DNA of 64,000 bases. It comes from Bradyrhizobium genosp. SA-3 (GTDB lineage: Bacteria; Pseudomonadota; Alphaproteobacteria; Rhizobiales; Xanthobacteraceae). Both the position numbers and the translations under genes were made by a program. How positions within the stretch are numbered: the stretch's first letter is position 1; every line of letters starts with the position of its first letter. The notes beneath the pieces were generated by a model. That model ran no database searches and was not told where the DNA came from. It saw nothing but the letters and a program-made list of their open reading frames with translations. The stretch spans positions 19,544 through 83,543 of the forward strand of contig NZ_PSRT01000017.1 of assembly GCF_004212635.1 (NCBI RefSeq), given 5' to 3'. Below, one piece after another: positions 27,968 through 36,517 of the stretch.

Positions 27968-28044
27968 GCAGTTGTAGCTCAGTTGGTTAGAGCGCCTGTC
28001 TGTGGAACAGGAGGTCGGTGGTTCGAGCCCACCCAACTGTACCA
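27968..28044 (+). tRNA. tRNA-His (anticodon GTG)
   Basis: This 77-base cloverleaf ends in an encoded CCA. The anticodon loop CTGTGGA presents GTG, the T arm is GGTGG-TTCGAGC-CCACC, and the D arm is GCTC/GAGC. The acceptor 5' GCAGTTG pairs with 3' CAACTGT, leaving G1:U72 and discriminator A73, and the genome base before G1 is T. It therefore lacks the G-1:C73 identity pair, as known for a group of alphaproteobacteria. An integrase remnant begins 83 bases downstream, so this gene is an integration site. Confidence 0.95.
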
Positions 28045-28126
28045 CCGTTGCGGATAACTCCGCATTCTCAGCATCTTATTGATACCTCCCGGATTTGTGC
28101 CGCCTAAAATACAAAAGGCGTTACAA

Positions 28127-29102
28127 ATGGCATTGCGTATGGTCGCGTTGAACAGAGCCACAGCTGGTCGGTGGTTTGCTCGCAAGGGCATCCCCGAGGA
28201 CGTCCGCGAGGACTACCAACGGCTCTATGGGCACAAGCGCGAAGCTCACCTCAAGCTTCCGGCCGACACTCCCAAGCACGAAGCCAAGGCGCGCCTCGGA
28301 GAGTGGGAGGCCGAGATTGAGACGCGCATCGCCACCCTGCGAGCCCAAAGGAACGGGGAGGGCCAACCACTCACCAAGCTCAACGCAATCGCTCTCGCGG
28401 GCCGCTGGTACAACTGGTTCGTGAAGCAGCACGAGGATGATCCAGGGCCGGCGAAGCGTTGGCGAGAAACGGCCAACTACTTCGTGTGGGATGTGCTGCG
28501 CGATGAGGCCCCTGACAGTTACGAGGAAGACCCCGGCTCAGACCCGCACTGCGACTGGGAGAAGACGCCCGAAGTTCGTGAGGCGGTCCGGCCGCATGTG
28601 GCTGAGCTGGCGCGCACGGCGACTTTCCTTGCCAGCGAAGGGAAGGCACTGAACGACACCGCATACGGATTGTTCGTTGACGCTGTGAGCGACAACCTGT
28701 TGCCCGCCTTGTCGGTACTTGAGAGACGGGCGAAAGGTGATTACTCGCCAGATGAGACCCCAAACGCCTTCCCGCCGTTCACAGAAGGGCTCGCGCTTGG
28801 CTCATCAGGGGTGAGCTGCTGGGAGCTTTTCGAGGCCTTCGTTCTCGCAACGAAGCCGGCGGACAAGACTGTAAACCGATGGCGGGCAACGCCCGATGAG
28901 GAGCTACGCGATGCTCTGACGGGACGGAGCAGCGGGAAGTCCGTGGGCCGCACCTACGGCGCCAAGGGCGATGTTGCAGCGCTGGGGTGCCAAGGTTCTA
29001 AAGCGAGCAGTGGATGACATTTCGTATCCCGGTCTGGACGTGTCGCGCGTCCAAACATCAGTTTCTGTGAGGCGCTCGCACGTCACCAAGGGAAACCAAT
29101 GA
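28127..29102 (+). pseudogene. Broken tyrosine recombinase (integrase) next to tRNA-His
   Basis: The N-terminal part is intact, with WFARKGIPEDVREDYQRLYG typical of tRNA-adjacent phage integrases and a core-binding region to about residue 260. The frame then jumps to the very end of a catalytic domain (DALTGRSSGKSVGRTYGAK, including the nucleophilic tyrosine context). The R and HxxR part is missing, which implies an internal deletion. A further +1 shift at about 28966 (AAGGGCGATG for AAGGCGATG) ends the protein early. Restoring the frame gives MLQRWGAKVLKRAVDDISYP, the normal C-terminus. It cannot be active. Confidence 0.8.
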
Positions 29103-29299
29103 CCGGCAGGGCCATTCGGCCTTTGCAAGAATTCAGCCCTTGTCGGCTGATGTGGCAGAAGCGGACCCGGACCGAGCAGATCGACAGGTCTGTCTGTGAC
29201 CCATTGCGGAAATATTTGGAATTTTAGTACTGATCTCAGCTCCGGACGCAACTTGTCGAAATCTTGGTTGCTGCATCAGACGGAAGGCTCGTCGGCAAA

Positions 29300-29923
29300 A
29301 TGCCCTACATGTTCGACCCAATCGACTTCAACGGCACGGTCTTTGACCTCGACGAGACGTCGGTGATGGCTAAGGGTTCGATGCGATTTAGTCCCAAGCC
29401 TATCCCGGCGTCCTATTTCCCAAAATCTCTCATCTTTAACGCTGCCTCTTCAAGGCTGCCGGACATGTTTCACATGTCGAGAGGCTTCTTTGTTGTCTCC
29501 GAGCGGGCGCGGGCAGTGATGGAACACTGGGCGCCCGGTGCGGTCGAATTCATTCCGGTCGCACATCAGGCGCGGCCGAAGGTCGCCGCCACGTTGAAGT
29601 TCGACAGCGCCTATTACTTCATCAACATCCTCGGTCGCGCCCAGCGGCTCCTGTGGCGTGAAATGCCGGCCCAAGATTATCAGTCCAAGACTGACGATGG
29701 CGCGGAGATTTTCGGGTTGGTGAACGAATTCAGCGAATGGAGGCTTCGCGAACGTGAACCTGGGGAGCCGCTGATCTGGCGGGACGAGGCTTGGCGGGAC
29801 GGAAACAAGGAATACCGAGGTTGGACCCCAGTTCTCATTGAGGATGTGCTCTGGCGAGAACTTGACGCTAATTTTCCCGATCAGTTGCACGCGCTTCAGA
29901 TCGGTGAAGGCTACGGCGTGTAG
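29300..29923 (+). CDS. Imm11-like (DUF1629) protein
   Basis: This 207-residue protein resembles the Imm11/DUF1629 group, a family linked to immunity against polymorphic toxins. It has a predicted FNAASSRLPDMFHMSRGFF strand-turn, the signature FVVSERARAVMEHWAPGAVE, then FIPVAHQAR, and DSAYYFINIL further on. The ATG at 29300 is chosen; an upstream TTG would add 12 weak residues. No toxin gene is present nearby, so if it is an immunity protein it is an orphan. It sits in the lower-GC island behind tRNA-His. The family call is from motif memory. Confidence 0.6.
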   Translation: MPYMFDPIDFNGTVFDLDETSVMAKGSMRFSPKPIPASYFPKSLIFNAASSRLPDMFHMSRGFFVVSERARAVMEHWAPGAVEFIPVAHQARPKVAATLKFDSAYYFINILGRAQRLLWREMPAQDYQSKTDDGAEIFGLVNEFSEWRLREREPGEPLIWRDEAWRDGNKEYRGWTPVLIEDVLWRELDANFPDQLHALQIGEGYGV

Positions 29924-30040
29924 TCAGGCTCGCGCTGTGAAGGTCCGCGTTTGGCCCATAGCGTCCATTTGGTCGCATCAGCGTTTGCGAAGCTCTTGGA
30001 CGACAAGCGGACGTCCTTGTAAGCAGAGACTAAAGAAATC

Positions 30041-30082
30041 GGCCGCACCCGAGGGATCCTGATGGAAAACCTTAGGTGCGGC
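30041..30082. terminator. Stem-loop between island genes
   Basis: GGCCGCACC (30041-30049) pairs perfectly with GGTGCGGCC (30074-30082). It lies between the convergent Imm11-like gene and the small minus-strand gene and could stop both. T runs are weak on each side. Confidence 0.45.
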
Positions 30083-30094
30083 CGACCTATTTAT

Positions 30095-30325
30095 CTACGC
30101 CCAAGATGTTGCAACGACGATGCCCCAGTTTCCTTTTGGGTTGGGACGTCGCCACTGGGGCTTAGCCATGAGGTTGAGAGCTACCAACGCATCTCGGTAG
30201 CTAGTGTATTTATGCTCCCTGCCTTTTGGGCCAACCCAGTATCCACCGGCTCGGCGGCACGTAATGGGGTCAAATGAAGTACCATCAGATGCGGTTGGAA
30301 TCCTAATCAACGGGGCTCTCCTCAT
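30095..30325 (-). CDS. Small hypothetical protein of the island
   Basis: This 76-residue basic protein has a structured-looking C-terminal half: GGYWVGPKGREHKYTSYRDA, then LVALNLMAKPQWRRPNPKGNW and GIVVATSW. The Trp- and Pro-rich WRRPN-x-xGNWGIV ending is a pattern I associate with short hypothetical proteins of Bradyrhizobium, which favours this strand over the overlapping plus-strand frame. The ribosome site is poor. AGGAG falls just after the ATG, so a TTG a few codons in is an alternative start. The function is unknown. Confidence 0.45.
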   Translation of the reverse strand: MRRAPLIRIPTASDGTSFDPITCRRAGGYWVGPKGREHKYTSYRDALVALNLMAKPQWRRPNPKGNWGIVVATSWA

Positions 30326-30509
30326 CGAGCAGAATTGCTCACTAACGCCCCTATAGCGAGCCGCTCACGGATTTCGCGATGAATCGAAAGAAAAATCGTT
30401 CTACCGCTGTCTTCCCTCAGTGCCGGATTCTCGTGGAGTTGTGAGAGAAGCACCGATCATCCTCCTAGGCCGGCCAGCAGTCGTCTTCCTCTTGCCCGCT
30501 GGTACATCG

Positions 30510-31325
30510 TCAAGCGGGCAAATCGCTATTCCTGATGTGCGCAGGAATTCCGACGATGTTAGCGATTTTTCGCCAGATCCTGCGAAAGCCGTACTGCGAC
30601 CATGGTCGGGCCGACGCTTCGTAAATGACAACAGGTCCGCCGGCTGGCTTCTCGCCATAGAATGCAATGGCGTGCCCCAATTCCTCCATAACCATTGGGA
30701 GGACCTTTAGATCATGTTCGGTCACTCGCGATCGCTTGCTGGTCATACGCAGGATTAGGTCTTCATCAATCTGCTCCCATCGAAGGCCTCGAATCCACTT
30801 ACCGTATCTTGGATGTACAATGTCGGATGGATCAGCCTCGTCATTCGGCACCCATTCTCCAAGCACTTCCTTCTGAGTAAGGCGCAGTTCAAATTGAAGA
30901 GCTTGCGCGAGCGCGATGGAGAAGTAACCAATTTCCCGAGCTTTGTTCCTGAGCGCGGTGGCTTGATCTGCCGTCATCCTCGCGATGCGTGGAGTAGACC
31001 CAGCTTGAACGCGAGCGAGGCTCAGGGCTTCGAAAAGACGCGCGCACTCTCTATCCTCCAGTATCGTCGCGCCAAATCGAAACAACGCGCTTAGACGGCC
31101 CGTCAGAGCGGACGCCATCGCCGCCTTGCCGCTAGCAGCCCAATCGCGCTGCCAGGTAACCAATGTGCGGGCACGAATGTCTCTCAGCCGGTGCTCGCCT
31201 TTCTCTCTGGCGATTCGCGCCAGCATCCGACGATGCTTGACGCGGACCTCGTGTTTGATCTCATGGAAAGACGAGTCCGGATCGATCTGGTATTCCTTGA
31301 TCAAAGTCCCGAGCGTCAAGCTCAT
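30510..31325 (-). pseudogene. Truncated integrase-like gene
   Basis: This frame of 271 residues begins SLTLGTLIKEYQIDPDSSFH and contains a core-binding region and the first arginine box (ALQFELRLTQKEVLGEW). It is an integrase type common on Bradyrhizobium islands. It ends at a TGA after GIPAHIRNSDLPA, exactly where family members continue into RAG-x-x-T-E-A and then the HxxR and Tyr boxes. The same frame beyond the stop still shows faint similarity before a further TAG. The catalytic end is therefore lost by a nonsense change plus decay. It faces the tRNA-adjacent integrase remnant. Confidence 0.65.
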
Positions 31326-31333
31326 CGATGAAC

Positions 31334-31462
31334 CTATCCGTTCACAAAGTACGTCCCTAAAATAATTACCACGATCGCTATTGTGCCGACGATACCGAGA
31401 ACGCCCTCGGCCTTTATCGTAGACCCGAGAAGATGAATTTCCATTCTTTGTCGATGCTGCAC
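31334..31462 (-). CDS. Small single-pass membrane protein of the island
   Basis: This frame encodes about 42 residues. A GTG at 31462 has AGGGAG 7 bases upstream, and an ATG at 31444 is an alternative start. After a short polar stretch (QHRQRMEIHLLGSTIKAEG), the sequence VLGIVGTIAIVVIILGTYFV forms one transmembrane helix, ending NG. It lies 8 bases before the truncated integrase start on the same strand. I do not recognise the family. Small membrane proteins next to integrases are often cargo of unknown role. Confidence 0.5.
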   Translation of the reverse strand: MQHRQRMEIHLLGSTIKAEGVLGIVGTIAIVVIILGTYFVNG

Positions 31463-31581
31463 GACGAATCTCCCTTCGATCAGACCTAACCGTTGTGCTT
31501 GATCTCCTGGAGAAGACAATCGAGCGCCTTCGAAATATCCTAATGTCTCGAATTTTCATGCACTTACGAGACTTGGCGTCA

Positions 31582-31620
31582 GGTTGTCGCTCTCTGCGAA
31601 AGAGCGACAACCTGCTTTTT
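31582..31620 (+). terminator. Perfect 12-bp hairpin with T run (plus strand)
   Basis: GGTTGTCGCTCT-CTGCGAA-AGAGCGACAACC is followed by TGCTTTTTT. No plus-strand gene ends here, so it may close an unannotated transcript or be repeat-derived. A related, less perfect copy lies at 31749-31783. Confidence 0.5.
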
Positions 31621-31748
31621 TGCAAAATGCTTTGCTATTAAGTCCAAGCGCTTTCAGCGGAATTTCTGGGCGATGCGGATCGTACTGATTGCCGATCAGC
31701 AAGTAATGACTGACACCGACCGGTCGCGCTAACGGATTCAACGGCTTA

Positions 31749-31783
31749 GACAGGCTGTCGCTCTTTACCAAGGAGCGACAACC
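31749..31783. repeat. Second copy of the GTCGCTCT/AGCGACA hairpin
   Basis: AGGCTGTCGCTCT...GGAGCGACAACCT repeats the hairpin at 31582 with a different loop. The stretch 31463-32001 between the island and the transporter gene holds these two hairpins and no convincing gene. Confidence 0.5.
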
Positions 31784-32001
31784 TAAAGCCAAAAAGAGCG
31801 AGTGGAGGGAAGCGAGCCGCCGCCGGGACGCCAGACAAGGGGCAGCGGCTCGCTTTGCCTGCCGCGGCCGGAAAGGAGAAGGGGCCGCAGGCTGTCGGGG
31901 TTTTCTCATGAAGGTCGGACACTCACCGACTTGTCCGCCCCCTCGGTCGACCGCTCCAATCTGGGCGTAGACCCTCGATCAGGAAGTGGCTCGCCCTTAC
32001 C

Positions 32002-32928
32002 TTACCCCGCCACCATCACCACCACCGGCAACGTCACCGCCGCCAGCAGCGTCCCCAGCGCCACCGCGCCTGACACCGGGTTCACCAGCCGTTGATACTG
32101 AACCGCGAAGATGTACGCGTTGGCGCCGGTCGGCATCGCCGCGAACAGCACGACGACGCCGGCCGCGATCGGCGGCAGGTCGAGCAGTTTGGCCAGCAGA
32201 TACGCGGCCGCCGGCATCGTCATCAGCTTGAGCGCGCACATCACCAAAATGCTCAGCTTCTCGCCTTTCACCTCGAACCGGAACAGGTTGATGCCGAGCG
32301 CGATCAGTGCCGTCGGTGATCCCGCCTGTGCCAGCAGTTCGATCGTCTTGTCGACGACGGGGTTGAGGCCGAGGCCCGTAAAACGCCAGATCACGCCAAA
32401 GCCGATCGCCAGCATCAGCGGGTTGCGCGCGAGGTCGGCGAGCACGGGCGAGACCACCGACAGCGCCGAGCCGGTCCGCTTGCGGCTGACAAGCTCCATC
32501 TGCAGGATGCCGCAGAGCCAGAGCAGCGGCGTGTTCACCGACAGGATCAGCGCCATCGGGCCTGCGGCCTCATTGCCCAGCGCCGAGAGCGTCAAGGGAA
32601 TGCCGAGCATCACGATATTGCCGTAGACCGAGCCGATCGCGAACACGACGCCGTCCTCGCGCTCGTCGCGCCGCAGCGCCGAGAGCGCCAGCGCCGCGAT
32701 CCAGGTGATCGCGAGCGCGCCGTAATAGGCGCCCCACATCCGGTAGGGACTGACGTCGGGGAATTCCGAGACGACGATGGTGCGGAAGAGCAAAGCGGGG
32801 ATGGCGATGCTGAAGGCGAACTCGCTGATGCCCTTGTGCGCGCTCTCCGAGACGAAGCGAAACAGCACTGCGGCATAGCCGGCGGCAATCAGCGCAAACA
32901 CCGGCGCGACGATCAGCAATGTGGCCAT
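32002..32928 (-). CDS. AEC-family transporter (auxin efflux carrier-like)
   Basis: This 308-residue inner-membrane protein has about ten hydrophobic segments split into two halves, as in the Mem_trans/AEC family. The conserved regions ISEFAFSIAIPALLFRT, YGNIVMLGIPLTLSALG and AAGVVVLFAAMPTGANAYIF are visible. It is expected to export a small organic acid such as malate or malonate, but the substrate is not readable. It is the first gene after the tRNA-His island. The ATG at 32928 begins directly in the first helix; no longer start is needed. Confidence 0.88.
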   Translation of the reverse strand: MATLLIVAPVFALIAAGYAAVLFRFVSESAHKGISEFAFSIAIPALLFRTIVVSEFPDVSPYRMWGAYYGALAITWIAALALSALRRDEREDGVVFAIGSVYGNIVMLGIPLTLSALGNEAAGPMALILSVNTPLLWLCGILQMELVSRKRTGSALSVVSPVLADLARNPLMLAIGFGVIWRFTGLGLNPVVDKTIELLAQAGSPTALIALGINLFRFEVKGEKLSILVMCALKLMTMPAAAYLLAKLLDLPPIAAGVVVLFAAMPTGANAYIFAVQYQRLVNPVSGAVALGTLLAAVTLPVVVMVAG

Positions 32929-33145
32929 GCGCCCCTCACCTCACGGGGATCTGGCTGACCACCCCACGCATCCTCGATCATGCCATCATGCCACTGTTTT
33001 GCCCGACGCGTCAAATTGATTTCGTAAAATCCGTAAAAGCCAATCCGCAGCTGGACTTGGCTACTGTGCATGGGGTTGTTTTTGCGGTTATTGGTTGGAT
33101 GGTCGCTGAGGCCTCGGGTCGAGAGCCCGATCTCCACCCACAACT

Positions 33146-33173
33146 GTCATCCCCCGCGAAGGCGGGGGATGAC
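33146..33173. repeat. Palindrome GTCATCCCCCGCGAAGGCGGGGGATGAC
   Basis: A perfect 12-bp stem with an AAGG-type loop; a related copy begins at 57701. The remainder of 32929-33316 shows no gene. Confidence 0.85.
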
Positions 33174-33316
33174 ACCTGGAAGCAGCTCCGTGCCGACACC
33201 GGACCGCCCGCCCTGTTGCCGAGACCGCACACGTCCCGGCTTTCGCATCTCCCCTCGGTTGCCAACCAACGCCCGTTCACCCACTATTCCAATCGACTCG
33301 ACATGTGGGGGGATCG

Positions 33317-33676
33317 ATGCCGCCGTTTCGCTTGAAGAAGTCAAAAGCCTTGGCCGCTACAACCCTCGGGATTGCCCTGGCTGTCCTGGTCCTGCCGCGC
33401 GCCGGCTTCGCCTACACCCAGGAAGAGCAGCAGGCCTGCACCCCCGACGCGATGCGGCTGTGCGGCGAGTTCGTTCCGAACGTCGATGCCATCACCGCCT
33501 GCATGATCGCGAAGAAGTCGCAGCTCTCGCCGCAGTGTCGGGTGTTCTTCCGGCCGGGACCAGAGCCGGGCGAGGTGCGTGCCGGCAAGCCGACCCACAT
33601 CGCGCCCAAGACGGCGAAGAAGAGCACCAAACCGGCGGCGAAGGCGAGCAAGAAGAAGAAATCCAGCGAAGGCTGA
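33317..33676 (+). CDS. Secreted small protein with cysteine-rich repeat
   Basis: This 119-residue protein has a signal peptide (LAATTLGIALAVLVLPRAGFA). The mature segment has three cysteine-containing turns in the pattern ACTPDAMRLCGEFVPNVDAI, then TACMIAKKSQLSPQCRVFF, which resembles the cysteine-rich Golgi/FGFR-type repeat found in bacterial proteins. The tail is Lys/Ala-rich and disordered (PKTAKKSTKPAAKASKKKKS), like a wall- or DNA-binding extension. The start at 33317 sits 5 bases after GGGGGG. It is conserved in style within Bradyrhizobium, and its function is unknown. Confidence 0.72.
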   Translation: MPPFRLKKSKALAATTLGIALAVLVLPRAGFAYTQEEQQACTPDAMRLCGEFVPNVDAITACMIAKKSQLSPQCRVFFRPGPEPGEVRAGKPTHIAPKTAKKSTKPAAKASKKKKSSEG

Positions 33677-33982
33677 GTGCGACAGCACTGTCCGCGCCTA
33701 AACTTCGCTGCTGCGTTTCCGCCGCCGGACTCGTTTTGTTCACGCGATCGGCGCGCTAGCCTTGCGGCAATGATGAGCGCGCGGGATGGAAAAGAGTCGC
33801 GAAGCGATTTGCCCGGCAAGGTTGCATTCCACTTTATCCCGCCTCGCTGCTCAAAAAACGCACGAATGCAGGCGCTTTGCTGCAGTTTTCATCGAGCGTC
33901 ATACCAGGCAGTGTGACTCAAAAGCCAACACGCCTTGTTATTTCGTGGCGGCAACGCAACTTCCGATAAATTTTTCTTTCAC

Positions 33983-34000
33983 GAATCAGCGCGCTGATTC
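33983..34000. promoter_or_regulatory. Perfect 18-bp palindrome with two GANTC sites before parA-like gene
   Basis: GAATCAGCGCGCTGATTC is a perfect palindrome 38 bases before the ATG of the ParA-like gene, in an AT-rich stretch. Each arm carries a GANTC site, the CcrM methylation target of alphaproteobacteria. It could be an operator sensitive to methylation. The rest of 33677-34037 shows no gene. Confidence 0.5.
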
Positions 34001-34037
34001 ATTTTCGAGCCACGGGGTCAATCTGGAGGCCGAAGGT

Positions 34038-34715
34038 ATGAACGTTATTGTTTTTGCATCGCGTAAAGGCGGCTCGGGCAAGAGCACCCTGGCTGCACAT
34101 CTCGCCGCGCAGATCAAGGCGAGCAAGCAGGTCATGCTGGTGGACGCGGATCCGCAAGGCTCGCTCACGCTGTGGCACAAGCTGCGTGGCACCAACGAGC
34201 CGCCGATCAAGCCGGCCGTGAACTCCGTCAGCGGCATCGTCTCCGCGGCCAAGCGCGACGGTTATGAATGGGTGTTGATCGACACGCCGCCGAACCTGTC
34301 GGCCGTCGTCGACGACGCGATCAGGAACGCGACGATGGTGATCATTCCGGCGCGGCCCGGCGTGTTCGACGTCAACGCGGTGCAGGAAACCATCCAGATG
34401 TGCCGCGCCGCGCGCAAGCCCTACGCGGTCGTGCTCAACGGTGCGCCTGCGCGCCGCGACGAGTCCGAAAGTCCGATCGTCACCATCGCGCGCGAGGCGC
34501 TGGCGAAATTCCGCGCTCCGGTGTGGGGTGGCCAGATCACCAACCGTTCGGATCTGCTGATGGCGCTCAGCCATGGCGAAGGCGCGCGGGAGTATCAGGC
34601 CGAGAGTCGTGCGGCACAGGAAATTGCAAGACTGTGGGCGGCGATCGAGCGTTCAGTGAAGGCTATTCGCGGCACGGCGTCGGCGTCCGGCGCAATGCAC
34701 AAGCAGGCGGCATAA
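34038..34715 (+). CDS. ParA/MinD-family ATPase
   Basis: This 225-residue protein is a lone ParA-type ATPase with the deviant Walker A KGGSGKST (residues about 10-17), Walker A' LVDADPQGSLTLW and the Walker B region VLIDTPPNLS. GGAGG lies upstream of the ATG at 34038. No parB or plasmid partition site lies nearby, so it is an orphan, perhaps involved in positioning a protein cluster and not in plasmid partition. It is a single-gene unit closed by a terminator, and a perfect palindrome precedes it. Confidence 0.9.
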   Translation: MNVIVFASRKGGSGKSTLAAHLAAQIKASKQVMLVDADPQGSLTLWHKLRGTNEPPIKPAVNSVSGIVSAAKRDGYEWVLIDTPPNLSAVVDDAIRNATMVIIPARPGVFDVNAVQETIQMCRAARKPYAVVLNGAPARRDESESPIVTIAREALAKFRAPVWGGQITNRSDLLMALSHGEGAREYQAESRAAQEIARLWAAIERSVKAIRGTASASGAMHKQAA

Positions 34716-34740
34716 TTTCATCATTCATTTCCCCGGACGA

Positions 34741-34775
34741 AAACGCGCGGACAAGCCGCGCGTTTTGCGTTTTTC
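34741..34775 (+). terminator. Rho-independent terminator after parA-like gene
   Basis: AAAACGCGCGG-ACAAG-CCGCGCGTTTT is followed by GCGTTTTT, 26 bases after the stop. Confidence 0.85.
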
Positions 34776-34792
34776 GGGTCTGCTGAAGGAGG

Positions 34793-34939
34793 CTACGCCA
34801 CCATCAGCATGTAGAACACGATGACCGGCGACAGGGTGAGGATCACTGACCAGATGCCGGCGGCCCAGAGAATGTCCTCGGTGGTAAAGCTCTGCTGTCC
34901 GGCGTCGTAATGCGACGCCATCTCATTATGATTATTCAC
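34793..34939 (-). CDS. Small single-pass membrane protein
   Basis: This frame of 48 residues starts at a GTG with GGAGG 6 bases upstream; an ATG six codons later is an alternative. The N-terminal half is polar (NNHNEMASHYDAGQQSFTTE), and DILWAAGIWSVILTLSPVIV with FYMLMVA forms one C-terminal membrane helix. It is convergent with the ParA-like gene across the terminator. The function is unknown. The hydrophobic pattern and clean ribosome site are the reasons for listing it. Confidence 0.5.
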   Translation of the reverse strand: MNNHNEMASHYDAGQQSFTTEDILWAAGIWSVILTLSPVIVFYMLMVA

Positions 34940-35120
34940 AAACGCCTCCGCGAGTTCTTCGCTTATGGGCGTCAGTGATACGCGGGATGTTTTAAGATTC
35001 CGGGGCGCAGCGAGCTGCACATTTGAACACAGCTGCTACCACGGGTTAACCATCCCCGTGGCGCCGTCAGCCCGCCAGCCAGACGCATATGGATTTCACG
35101 AGGACTGTCTGCGGGCTTGC

Positions 35121-35290
35121 TCCGCCTCTCTCGCTTGCGGGAGAGGCCGACGCGCCCCGGGCGATGCGCAGCATCGTCCCGCGCGCGGCGGGTGAGGGCT
35201 CTCGCCACGCAGGGACATCCTCCTCACCTCAACAATCCCGACGCGGAGACACCCCCACCCCAGCCCTCCCCCGCAAGCGGGAGAAGGAGC
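35121..35290. repeat. CCTCTCTCGCTTGCGGGAGAGG repeat cluster
   Basis: Paired hairpins of the CCTCTCCCC family include GGGCGATGCGCAGCATCGTCCC and end in CCCTCCCCCGCAAGCGGGAG. They fill most of 34940-35364, where I see no gene. Confidence 0.6.
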
Positions 35291-35364
35291 CCAGTGCCGA
35301 TGCCGCCGCATCGTGCACACCATATGCGATAGCCCTGCCCCTCCAGGGGAGGGTAAATGAAGCC

Positions 35365-36273
35365 CTACGCTGCGACTTTCATCCGTCGCTCGATCTCGCG
35401 ATCGATCGTTGCGGCGAGCTCGCTGCTCACTTCCACCATCGGCAGACGCACTTCGGGGCTGTCGATCAGGCCGCTGCGCCACAGCCAGTACTTCGCCGGT
35501 GCGGGGCTTGGTTCGGCGAACAACAGGCGCGTCAGCTCGGCGACCTCCTGCCAGCGCGCCTGCGCGGCGTCATGGTTGCCGCGCTTGAGCTCGGCATACA
35601 CAGCTGCAAATGCCACGGTCTCGACATGGGCGGACAGTACGATGCCGCCGTCGGCGCCGTCGGTGAGCGCCTCGAAATAGTTCGCGTCCTCGCCGGTGAG
35701 CACGCGAAAATCCTTCGGCCTATCGCGCAGCAGCGCGATCGATTGCTCGCGGCTCGCGCCGCAATCCTTGAGGCCAATGATGTTCTTGTGTTCGGCGAGC
35801 CGCAGCAGCGTCTGGTTGGTGATGTTCACCGAGGTGCGATAGGGAATGTTGTAGAGCGCAATCGGCTAGGCGGCGTGATCGGCGAGCGCCTCGAAATGCG
35901 CCAGCAGCCCGCGCTGCGACGGCCGCACGTAATAGGGGCTCGCGATCAGATAGCCGTCGATCGGCCAGTCCGCGGTTTCATCGAGGCGATCCTTCAGCCG
36001 CGAGGTGTCCGCGCCTGACAGTCCGAGGCAGATCGGCAAGGTGCGGCGGCCCGCCGCGATCTCGTCGCGGACGATGGCGACGAGGCGCTCGAGTTCAGCC
36101 TCGCGCAGCGTCATGCCTTCACCCGAGCTCGCCCCCAGGATGAAGCCGTCGACGGCCTGTGTGCCGTAGTGCCGCGTCAGCCGCCGCAATGACGGCTCGT
36201 CGAGACGGCCATCGCGAAATGGCGTCACCAGCGGCAGCCACAACCCATGCAATTGGTCTCGTAGTCCGGTCAT
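35365..36273 (-). pseudogene. DapA-like aldolase with in-frame stop
   Basis: This is a dihydrodipicolinate synthase/N-acetylneuraminate lyase-type TIM barrel of normal length (302 codons). It has GASSGEGMTL near the N-terminus, the catalytic tyrosine in YNIPYRTSV and the Schiff-base lysine in IIGLKDCGA. A TAG at 35866-35868 interrupts codon 136 (DHAA, stop, PIALYN). Both halves are otherwise unbroken, and AAGGAG lies before the ATG at 36273. A single base change (for example TGG or AGG to TAG) would explain it. Function is therefore lost unless the stop is a sequence error. Confidence 0.8.
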
Positions 36274-36318
36274 GTTTCCATCTCCTTCTCGGAAAAAACC
36301 TGAGACGGAGGGCACATG

Positions 36319-36347
36319 AAAAAACCCCGTCCAGGCGGCGGGGTTTT
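36319..36347 (-). terminator. Hairpin with T run upstream of the dapA-like gene
   Basis: On the minus strand, AAAACCCCGCC...GACGGGGTTTTTT forms a terminator-like hairpin 46 bases before the dapA-like start. It could stop readthrough or act as an attenuator. Confidence 0.55.
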
Positions 36348-36389
36348 CGGGATCAGCTCGCGATGACGAAGTCAGCCTAGCGCGCGCAA

Positions 36390-36422
36390 CATTCCGAGGT
36401 CCCCGGATGGGGCCCTTTTTTC
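36390..36422 (+). terminator. Possible plus-strand terminator without a gene
   Basis: GGTCCCC-GGAT-GGGGCCC is followed by six Ts on the plus strand, with one mismatch in the stem. No plus-strand gene precedes it, so a small RNA is a possibility. Confidence 0.35.
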
Positions 36423-36517
36423 GAAACGAGTGCGCACGACTTCGTGATCATGTGCAAATGATGCGAGGTATGCCTGGAACTGTCAATACACGCGGAAGGC
36501 GAGGCACCATTTTGACG

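Noticed and set aside
28079..28126. Upstream start for the integrase remnant
   Set aside because: The extra residues are unlike integrase N-termini, and the start at 28127 matches the usual pattern.
27979..28191. 70-codon minus-strand frame over tRNA-His
   Set aside because: It is a translation of the tRNA antisense strand and not a gene.
30062..30277. 71-codon plus-strand frame in the island
   Set aside because: It overlaps the better-supported minus-strand frame and starts inside the stem-loop at 30041-30082.
28045..33000. Second copy of the tRNA-His 3' end as a right island boundary
   Set aside because: I searched by eye for the last 25 bases of the tRNA in this stretch and did not find a convincing copy.
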